From: Bodo saltans
Taxonomy: Eukaryota > Euglenozoa > Kinetoplastea > Eubodonida > Bodonidae
Assembly (NCBI GenBank): GCA_001460835.1
Contig: CYKH01000458.1
Span: 1,367-22,401 of the forward strand
Length of the DNA stretch: 21,035 nt
Direction of reading: 5' to 3'
Shown here piece after piece: positions 1 through 5,614 of the stretch; position 1 is the stretch's first letter, and each line of letters opens with the position of its first letter. A model generated the notes under the pieces. It was not told the origin of the DNA and did no database searches. It worked only from the letters and a program-made list of their open reading frames with translations. Both the position numbers and the translations under genes were made by a program.

Positions 1-217
1 GTTGCCGTGACCTCAGAGAGTTGTTACCGGGACCCACGGGAAGACTCGGACGAGGCTGAGGAAAAGCCGGAGTGGCTTCTCGAGCTGCGTTCTCTTGAGC
101 GTTTTTTTTTTTTTTGTTGCCGTGACCTCAGAGAGTTGTTACCGGGACCCACGAGAAGACTCGGACGAGGCTGAGGAAAAGCCGGAATGGCTTCTAGAGC
201 TGCGTTCTCTTGAACGT
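1..217 (+). repeat. 102-bp direct duplication separated by a 14-T run
   Basis: Bases 1-102 recur at 116-217 with four mismatches; the copies are separated by a T run at 102-115. Copy 2 runs on into the gene ending at 1414. Copy 1 is open in frame 1 and encodes the same peptide as copy 2 in its frame. All four differences are third-position synonymous changes (Arg CGG/CGA, Glu GAG/GAA twice, Leu CTC/CTA). The offset is 115 bases, not a multiple of three, so the two frames do not join. The duplication sits at the very edge of the window, so two alleles joined during assembly is as plausible as a true tandem duplication. Confidence 0.9.
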
Positions 218-1414
218 GCAGTTGCTCGATCCCATCGACCGATTGGACTTCTAGAGTCAAAAATGCTCCAAACTCTGCAGAAACTTCTTGTCGTGCCACC
301 GACCACTGTGAAGCAGATGTGGCTGGCGGCACTACAATATCCTCAACTTTTTCTTCGCATGTTCATGCATGCTCGAGCCAAGCAAATCGTTGACGAAGAC
401 GACGCACTTTACGCAACCTTCGTGTTGGTGTGCGTCGCTGATGTTGATCGCGTCAGGTCGACAGATCTTGTTCTTGTCGACGCGACTTTGCCAGAGAAAC
501 GGCTGCGCAATCAAACAGATCCAAATCTTCGAAAACGAGCAAGCGCGTCTTCTACGGACTTGTCGTGGCTGACACCTGAAGATCGACAACAATGGTTCAT
601 CGAGGAGGCCGAACCGATACTTGTGCTTCGAGCGTGCCCCCGCACTGTCGTACCGACGACTACAATTCCAATGCTCCGGAGTGAGAATATTGTCAGTCGT
701 CGCGGTGATGACCAAAACGACGCAATTGATGTCGACTCGCCTCTCCTTGCTCTCACCCGTCGAGCCGAGGGCTTTGCGCACAGTGATCTTGGTCAATCAA
801 CGAAAACAATCGTAGTGGAGGCAGAGCCAGTCGAAGCTGCAGGCAAGGATCAGTTTGACGCCCATGACTTCCTCGACGACGATTTGGTCGGTGGGCGAGA
901 CTTCACAGTCTTCCTAAGTCGCGTCGATGTGCCTCTACGCTGCCACTCAGTGATCCCACAGGCCAACAGCCGTGTCTGGAAGACTCTTATTGCACTACCG
1001 CTGATCATTGAGCGAAAAACGTCGATGATCACTCGAATGGAGACTCGTCGTCAGTCTGCCATGCTCACACACGCCAGCAGTATTCGTCGCCCACTGAGCG
1101 GCCGCTCTGCAACTTCGGCGATGCTGCTGCCCACAGCGCCATCGATGAGTCGTACCCCCTCAGCTAACGGCTCACGCATGGGTCGTTGGCGACGCACCGA
1201 CGCCGCCAGCAACAATGGCTCTATGCGAGACGAGCCACTGCGCAAGACACCCTCCGTCACCCCCCAGCCAGAGAGTTTAAAACCAAAGGCATCTGTAGTG
1301 TTTAGAGATAGCCCCGTCAATCAGTCAGTAGAGGAACCGAATATTGTGCTGCCGAAGCTTGCCCGTTTCTATTGGCTACCTGTGAGTTTGCAGTACACAG
1401 TAAGCGCTCAGTAG
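116..1414 (+). CDS. Unrecognised protein, 5' end unresolved
   Basis: I do not recognise this protein. The frame is open from the T run at 102-115 to TAG at 1412-1414, about 432 codons from base 116. The first in-frame ATG is at 263, giving 383 residues. However, the segment before that ATG is duplicated with synonymous-only differences, so it is probably coding and the true start may lie upstream of the window. The N-terminal part is acidic and charged. The middle is rich in Arg, Asp and Val. The C-terminal third (about bases 1015-1330) is rich in Ser, Arg, Met and Pro and looks disordered. No signal peptide or membrane span is evident. A frame change or assembly error at the T run is likely. 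I am confident it is a gene, not of its start. Confidence 0.7.
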   Translation, partial: VAVTSESCYRDPREDSDEAEEKPEWLLELRSLERAVARSHRPIGLLESKMLQTLQKLLVVPPTTVKQMWLAALQYPQLFLRMFMHARAKQIVDEDDALYATFVLVCVADVDRVRSTDLVLVDATLPEKRLRNQTDPNLRKRASASSTDLSWLTPEDRQQWFIEEAEPILVLRACPRTVVPTTTIPMLRSENIVSRRGDDQNDAIDVDSPLLALTRRAEGFAHSDLGQSTKTIVVEAEPVEAAGKDQFDAHDFLDDDLVGGRDFTVFLSRVDVPLRCHSVIPQANSRVWKTLIALPLIIERKTSMITRMETRRQSAMLTHASSIRRPLSGRSATSAMLLPTAPSMSRTPSANGSRMGRWRRTDAASNNGSMRDEPLRKTPSVTPQPESLKPKASVVFRDSPVNQSVEEPNIVLPKLARFYWLPVSLQYTVSAQ

Positions 1415-1582
1415 TGGGAGCATCGAAACGATACATAGATGTATTGATCACGCAACAAACACCCTCCCCCTAATTGAATGCGCAACTTTCTTTTCAACTC
1501 AGCTTTTGTAGAGCCACAACACCATCCGTTCACTTGCTAATGAACAAAAATTGCCTCCACTGTCCACCGATTATTTTGCCTG

Positions 1583-1624
1583 CTCTCTTTTCTTTTTCTC
1601 TCTCTCTCTTGTAATGGTGCTTAG
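1583..1624 (+). promoter_or_regulatory. Predicted trans-splice acceptor for the WW-like membrane protein gene
   Basis: A nearly unbroken pyrimidine tract at 1583-1610, largely CT dinucleotides, is followed by the first AG at 1623-1624. The start codon is 24 bases further on at 1648. An ATG at 1614-1616 lies before the AG and would be removed from the mature mRNA. This is the expected form of a kinetoplastid spliced-leader acceptor. Confidence 0.6.
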
Positions 1625-1647
1625 ATATCGACGACAAGCGCAGTAGA

Positions 1648-2763
1648 ATGTGGAAGGAATTGTACGCCGCTGCATCGTTAGAGGAAGCGCTGCCAACAAT
1701 TGCGGAGAGCATTCCGGTGTGGGCTCCGATGACATTCCTTCTCGGTGGTGGCTTGCTGTACATTGGGTCGTTTCGCATGCGCCTTCTGCTGAGCAAATGG
1801 CGTCGCCACGAACGTGCTCGACTGATTCAGAAGTATCAGCTTGAAAGTGCAGCGAACTCTCCCTCACCCCGACGTATCGATGACTCGCAACCACTTGAGC
1901 GCGTTGATCCTACTGTCGTGACCGAGGAAGACTTGGACGAGTACCACCTCAGCTTGGGCTTGATGAGGCCTCGAGATGACGACATGATTGCTCTGGTGAA
2001 CAAGATGATCCTTTCAGACGCCATTCCTGAGGGTTGGATCTTATTCCGATGTGCGAGTGGCTTTTTGCGTTTCCGTGAGCTTAACACCGACGAGCTCCGA
2101 TTCTTTCACCCTCAAGCAAAGACAACAGAATCGGTGGTGCGCAGCACTGTATCTGCGAGGAACCAGGCAGATATGGAATTCCAATTCGGAAACTTGAGCA
2201 GAGGGGCGTCCACCTCGAATTCGGGAGGCAACGATGGCATCAACGAACCTGAGGTTGACTTCGCGGCAGCAGCTGCAGAAAGTAAGAAAGACGAAGAGAC
2301 TTTTGGTCGCTTGCTTCAGATGTTCATGAAGCGTGAAACAGCAAAGATTGAAGCTGAGGTAGAGGAGAGCTTCCGCCCAACACGCGTCAAGGGAGGATCG
2401 CAAAGCCGACGTGGCGGTGGGGCACTCACTCCAAGTCTTCGTGTGACGCTGACAGTCCCTCGTCTTGATTTCAAGAAAGTTGTTGCCAACCACAACTCTC
2501 ACGACGCTCACGATGATGAAATTGCAAGCCACTTTGGCAATCCCCCGCCGGTCCTTGATCGCACGTCCAGCACGTCGCTCCCTCCCATGCCGAAACGTCC
2601 TCCTACTCCAAGATCATCTGGGGTATTTGAGAAAGCAGCGCCTGGGACGCCGAACCACCCCCGTGTACCTTCGTTTCGTGGCCCGAGGAGCGGTACCAGC
2701 ACTCCCACCACTAACCGCACCTCTGTTCCAGGCACTTCCATGCCGCGGACAGACAGCCAATGA
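1648..2763 (+). CDS. Predicted membrane-anchored protein with a degenerate CEP164-like WW module
   Basis: The protein has 371 residues. A hydrophobic stretch at about 25-48 followed by Arg/Lys-rich sequence (42-63) looks like a membrane anchor with a cytosolic remainder. Residues about 94-155 resemble the N-terminal module of the centriolar protein CEP164: an acidic helix ending in Leu-Gly, a second helix, then a WW-like segment with IPEGW at 126-130, G138, an aromatic and beta-branched core, N146-T147 and HP at 154-155. The second WW tryptophan is replaced by phenylalanine (F152). The remainder is low complexity: poly-Ala near 206-210, a charged segment at 212-243, and a Pro/Ser/Thr-rich tail from about 295. 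The ATG at 1648 is the first after the predicted acceptor AG. The fold assignment comes from pattern and spacing only. A cytoskeletal or membrane-linker role is inference; no function is established. Confidence 0.75.
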   Translation: MWKELYAAASLEEALPTIAESIPVWAPMTFLLGGGLLYIGSFRMRLLLSKWRRHERARLIQKYQLESAANSPSPRRIDDSQPLERVDPTVVTEEDLDEYHLSLGLMRPRDDDMIALVNKMILSDAIPEGWILFRCASGFLRFRELNTDELRFFHPQAKTTESVVRSTVSARNQADMEFQFGNLSRGASTSNSGGNDGINEPEVDFAAAAAESKKDEETFGRLLQMFMKRETAKIEAEVEESFRPTRVKGGSQSRRGGGALTPSLRVTLTVPRLDFKKVVANHNSHDAHDDEIASHFGNPPPVLDRTSSTSLPPMPKRPPTPRSSGVFEKAAPGTPNHPRVPSFRGPRSGTSTPTTNRTSVPGTSMPRTDSQ

Positions 2764-2991
2764 CCGCCATTTCGTGAAAATGCGGTTCAGCATTGGTCTT
2801 TTATTTCCATTAGATCCAGCAGTGAAGTTATCTTCCCTCAAGAACCAAAAGACATTTTATTAATGCAACAATCGACGTTGCCCTCCGTTTGCTGCTGTAG
2901 GCAGACCCCTACATGCTAAGACACACTTGGAGTCCTTTTGATAATCGATCGACTGGATCAAGGTTTGTGTATGATTGCTTGTTGTTTGTGC

Positions 2992-3012
2992 ACTTTTTTT
3001 CAAGATATTTAG
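2992..3012 (+). promoter_or_regulatory. Predicted trans-splice acceptor for ribosomal protein eL8
   Basis: A run of T ending at 3000 is followed by AG at 3003-3004 and again at 3011-3012, just before the ATG at 3015. Either site leaves a 5' untranslated leader of only 2-10 bases before spliced-leader addition. This supports the ATG at 3015 over the in-frame upstream codon at 2913, which would lie before the acceptor. Confidence 0.6.
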
Positions 3013-3014
3013 CG

Positions 3015-3806
3015 ATGCCCGGAAAGGAAGTTAAGAAGGCCACGAAGCCCGCCACCAAGGCCGCCGCCCCTTACAAGAAGGCTGCCGAGGCCCCCGCCAA
3101 GAAGGCCGCCGCTCCTTCCCCGTTCCAGGCCCGCCCCAAGAACTTCGGTATTGGCCAGGATGTGCCATACGCGCGTGACTTGTCCCGCTTCATGCGCTGG
3201 CCCACGTTCGTGACGATGCAGCGCAAGAAGCGTGTGCTGCAGCGCCGCCTGAAGGTCCCCCCGACCATCAACCAGTTCACCAAGGTCCTCGACCGCTCCA
3301 GCCGCAACGAGCTCCTCAAGCTCGTGAAGAAGTACGCCCCTGAGACCCGCAAGGAGCGCAAGGCCCGCCTCAACAAGGTTGCCGAGGAGAAGAAGCAGAT
3401 CTCCACCAAGGCTCCCGTCTCCGTGGTCACTGGTCTCCAGGAGGTCACCCGCGCCATCGAGAAGAAGGAGGCCAAGCTCGTCATCATCGCTTGCAACGTG
3501 GACCCCATCGAACTCGTTCTGTGGATCCCCACCCTGTGCCGCTCCCAGAAGATCCCCTACGCGATCGTGAAGGACAAGGCTCGCCTCGGTGATGCCATCG
3601 GCCAGAAGACCGCCGTCGTTGCTGCCTTCACTCAGGTGAACGCTGAGGATGAGGGCAACCTCAAGAACCTGATCCGCTGCGTCAACGCCCGCTTCCTTGC
3701 CCGCGGTGAGGCCATCCGTCGCCAGTGGGGTGGTCGCCAGCTCTCCCTGCGCTCTCGCGCTGCTATCCGCAAGGGTAACGTTCGCCAGAACAACCAGATC
3801 GAGTAA
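3015..3806 (+). CDS. RPL7A: 60S ribosomal protein L7a (eL8)
   Basis: This is a structural protein of the cytosolic large ribosomal subunit, 263 residues, about the usual length for eukaryotic L7a. Residues 1-35 are a Lys/Ala/Pro-rich extension. Then come the typical segments YARDLSRFMRWP (52-63), the basic RKKRVLQRRLKVPP (70-83), and the L7Ae RNA-binding domain at about 137-225. The latter includes KLVIIACNVDPIELVLWIP and the IPYAIVKDKARLG core, followed by a basic C-terminal tail. Codon usage is strikingly biased to C or G at third positions compared with neighbours, as expected of a highly expressed gene. The frame is open back to 2913, but that extension precedes the predicted acceptor and does not look like L7a. 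Flanking genes are unrelated. Confidence 0.96.
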   Translation: MPGKEVKKATKPATKAAAPYKKAAEAPAKKAAAPSPFQARPKNFGIGQDVPYARDLSRFMRWPTFVTMQRKKRVLQRRLKVPPTINQFTKVLDRSSRNELLKLVKKYAPETRKERKARLNKVAEEKKQISTKAPVSVVTGLQEVTRAIEKKEAKLVIIACNVDPIELVLWIPTLCRSQKIPYAIVKDKARLGDAIGQKTAVVAAFTQVNAEDEGNLKNLIRCVNARFLARGEAIRRQWGGRQLSLRSRAAIRKGNVRQNNQIE

Positions 3807-3920
3807 AGAGGAGAGTAATTGTCCTAACCAAAACCCCAATTCCAAAAATAAAAGTCACGCCTCTGCTTTGTTAAATCTTTAATGACGCATTCCGTACGAA
3901 TAATAACTGTCACTGTGAAC

Positions 3921-3934
3921 TTTTTGCAACATAG
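3921..3934 (+). promoter_or_regulatory. Possible trans-splice acceptor for the truncated SNARE copy
   Basis: Five T at 3921-3925 precede an AG at 3933-3934, 16 bases before the ATG at 3950. The pyrimidine tract is weak. A longer T run (3935-3943) lies after this AG with no further AG before the ATG. The assignment is uncertain. Confidence 0.35.
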
Positions 3935-3949
3935 ATTTTTTTTGATGAC

Positions 3950-4360
3950 ATGAGCGAAATCGGTCTTCTTGATGGAGAGATCAAGCAGGTGGTCAGTGCA
4001 CTGCAGGAGCAAGTTCATATTGTTGCTCGCGCACGCACTTTGCCAGAAATGAAGAACTTGGAACGCGACACTCACGTCATTGTCAAGACACTAAAAAAGC
4101 AACTGACAGCATTCCACTCCGAAGTGAAGAAGATCGCTGACTCGACTCAGCGGTCAAGGTACGAAGGAAAACATCAAGCGTACGAAGCCAAGGTCAAGGA
4201 TTTGGAGAAGGAGCTTCGCACACAGATTGACCCTCCCCCCAAAAGTGTTTCCGAGAAGCACATGGAAGACCTGATGGGGGAGGGCGGCCCTGATGGCTCT
4301 GGGTTCAAGACGACCGACCAAGTTCTCCGAGCTGGTATTCGAATTCAAAACGATGCTTAG
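3950..4360 (+). CDS. Truncated NPSN-like Qb-SNARE paralogue lacking SNARE motif and anchor
   Basis: This 136-residue frame is a tandem paralogue of the complete SNARE at 4730-5428, about half identical by eye across the shared length. It keeps the N-terminal helical (Habc-like) part at about 1-92 and the linker SEKHMEDLMGEGG, which is nearly identical in both copies. It ends at TAG (4358-4360) where the paralogue has a Leu codon just at the start of the SNARE motif. The same frame then continues with paralogue-like sequence, so the TAG is a nonsense change and not the ancestral end. The predicted product has no SNARE helix or transmembrane segment and would be soluble, so it could not work as a normal membrane SNARE. 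It could be a decaying pseudogene or a retained regulatory fragment. The intact 136 codons slightly favour the latter, but that is inference. Confidence 0.65.
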   Translation: MSEIGLLDGEIKQVVSALQEQVHIVARARTLPEMKNLERDTHVIVKTLKKQLTAFHSEVKKIADSTQRSRYEGKHQAYEAKVKDLEKELRTQIDPPPKSVSEKHMEDLMGEGGPDGSGFKTTDQVLRAGIRIQNDA

Positions 4361-4456
4361 GAATCGCTGAGGCGCTCAGAGAGGCTGGCTGCTCAATCAG
4401 AGAGGATTGGGCGGTCAATCCTTTGATTGAAGCCTACATCAGTCCAGCAGGTTTGG
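4361..4456 (+). pseudogene. Decayed C-terminal remnant of the first SNARE copy
   Basis: Directly after the TAG, the same frame reads ESLRRSERLAAQSERIGRSIL, matching ESLRRSERLAATAEETGRETI of the intact paralogue, before a second in-frame stop (TGA 4424-4426). Faint similarity may persist for about ten more codons. No membrane anchor matching the paralogue can be recognised further on. The rest of the gap to 4729 holds only AT-rich and pyrimidine-rich spacer sequence that I cannot assign. Confidence 0.7.
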
Positions 4457-4614
4457 CGGCATCCAAAGCCATTCTCCTTTTCATGTGCCTACGTTTGTTG
4501 CCAACGAGCTCTCGTTGTCGATTGTGTCTTATTTTTGTTACTTTTAGTATTGTTGCAAGAAGCATGCTTGTCGCTCGTATTGCTCAACGCGTGCTCACAT
4601 TATGCGTAACAACG

Positions 4615-4650
4615 TTTTTTTTTTTTGATCAATTTATCATACGCGCAAAG
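4615..4650 (+). promoter_or_regulatory. Predicted trans-splice acceptor for the intact SNARE
   Basis: A run of twelve T at 4615-4626 is followed by the first AG at 4649-4650, with further AG dinucleotides at about 4654-4657. This gives a leader of about 80 bases to the ATG at 4730. Confidence 0.55.
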
Positions 4651-4729
4651 CGCAGCAGAACACATTTCGAGGTTTGCTCATTCTTAAAGAACCACCGACA
4701 TATTTCGTGTGGAACTCCAAGACAATACA

Positions 4730-5428
4730 ATGAGCGATCTCCAAATTCTCGACGATGAAATTAGCCAGGCGTTGACTCTGCTGCAGCAGCAACTGCAGAA
4801 CGTAATCAACGCGCCGACGCTGCCAGAAAAGAAGAAATTAGAACCAGAGGCTCGACCCACAATCAAGAACCTGAAATCGCAGCTGACAGCATTGCGCAGC
4901 GAAGCTCGGCGTGTCCCTGACCCCACGCAAAAGTCTGTCTACGAAAACAAACACAAGGCGTTCGATGCCAAACTCAAAGAGATCGAAAAGGAGCTTCGCA
5001 ATCAGATCTATCCTGCTAAGAAAGTTGCCCCAAAGAAGAGCTTTTCCGAGAAACACATGGATGAGCTCATGGGCGAGGGCGGCGCTGATGGCGCCGGCTT
5101 TCAAAACCATACCCAAGTGCTTGATGCAGGAATTCGAGTGAACAAGGACGCGTTGGAGTCCCTTCGACGTTCAGAGCGCCTTGCTGCCACTGCTGAAGAG
5201 ACCGGACGTGAAACCATTGTAACCCTCCAGAAACAGACGGAGTTGCTTTACCGCGTGGATGCGGAACTAGAGAACCTTCAGGGCAACCTTGATCGTGCAG
5301 CCCGCGACGTCAAGTGGTTCGCCCGTCAACTTGCCGGGGACAAGTGCTTCCTTGCTATTTTTGCAATCGTGATCTTTGGCCTTGTCGGACTTGTCTTCTA
5401 TGCGATGTACAAGAAGAAGAAAGGCTAG
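4730..5428 (+). CDS. Qb-SNARE, NPSN-like (Vti1/NPSN family)
   Basis: The protein has 232 residues, usual for Qb-SNAREs. It should sit on membranes by a C-terminal tail and supply the Qb helix to a four-helix fusion complex. Residues 1-92 form the N-terminal helical domain; a Lys-rich linker follows, then SEKHMDELMGEGG (106-118). The SNARE helix spans about 139-203, with a probable zero-layer glutamine at Q169. A DKC triplet at 204-206 sits immediately before the transmembrane segment (207-226), followed by a short Lys-rich end. The DKC-anchor junction and the FARQLAGDKC segment resemble plant NPSN11-type SNAREs more than Vti1, whose equivalent region lacks DKC. Start: ATG 4730 aligns with the paralogue's MSE start; an in-frame GTG at 4709 is unlikely. 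It lies next to a truncated duplicate. The target compartment cannot be read from the sequence. Confidence 0.88.
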   Translation: MSDLQILDDEISQALTLLQQQLQNVINAPTLPEKKKLEPEARPTIKNLKSQLTALRSEARRVPDPTQKSVYENKHKAFDAKLKEIEKELRNQIYPAKKVAPKKSFSEKHMDELMGEGGADGAGFQNHTQVLDAGIRVNKDALESLRRSERLAATAEETGRETIVTLQKQTELLYRVDAELENLQGNLDRAARDVKWFARQLAGDKCFLAIFAIVIFGLVGLVFYAMYKKKKG

Positions 5429-5554
5429 ACCAGAGATCAATCAATAAGTTCGCCCCTCCTATCTTTCGTTGCTTTTCAACTCTGAAGCCCCACCAAACGC
5501 TCTCGCCGCAATGCTTTAGTCTTGTCACTACGTGCTGGATGTCTAAAAAAAATA

Positions 5555-5604
5555 TTCTTTCCTCTTTTGAATTCTGGTGAAAGGTAGCAGTAACTTTTTT
5601 TTTT
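5555..5604 (+). promoter_or_regulatory. Predicted trans-splice region for the 1576-residue protein gene, with a second tract abutting the ATG
   Basis: A pyrimidine tract at 5555-5568 is followed by AG dinucleotides at 5582-5583, 5586-5587 and 5589-5590, giving a leader of about 25-30 bases. A second, stronger tract (ten T at 5595-5604, then CTGTTC) follows with no AG before the ATG at 5615. The next AG, at 5624-5625, is inside the frame. Confidence 0.45.
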
Positions 5605-5614
5605 CTGTTCGCCG

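Noticed and set aside
102-115. T run as the spliced-leader tract of the first gene
   Set aside because: It is possible (AG at 130-131), but the duplicated flank shows synonymous-only differences on both sides, which argues for coding sequence or an assembly join. I did not list it as an acceptor.
3009-3845. 278-codon open frame on the - strand over ribosomal protein eL8
   Set aside because: It is the antisense shadow of a gene with extreme third-position G/C bias; its Leu/Gly/Asp/Ala-rich translation has no domain, and the + strand protein is certain.
4358-4360. TAG in the first SNARE copy as a reassigned sense codon or read-through
   Set aside because: TAG is the natural terminator of the genes ending at 1414, 5428 and 11583, and a second stop (TGA) follows 21 codons later, so codon reassignment is not supported.
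4358-4456. A cis-spliced intron removing the stops in the first SNARE copy
   Set aside because: No GT...AG segment there would rejoin a SNARE motif, none of the missing helix or anchor is found downstream, and cis introns are very rare in kinetoplastids.
4423-4758. 111-codon + frame between the two SNARE genes
   Set aside because: It is a spacer frame crossing the T run and the predicted acceptor, and it overlaps the start of the intact SNARE. It has no recognisable protein features beyond chance hydrophobic stretches.
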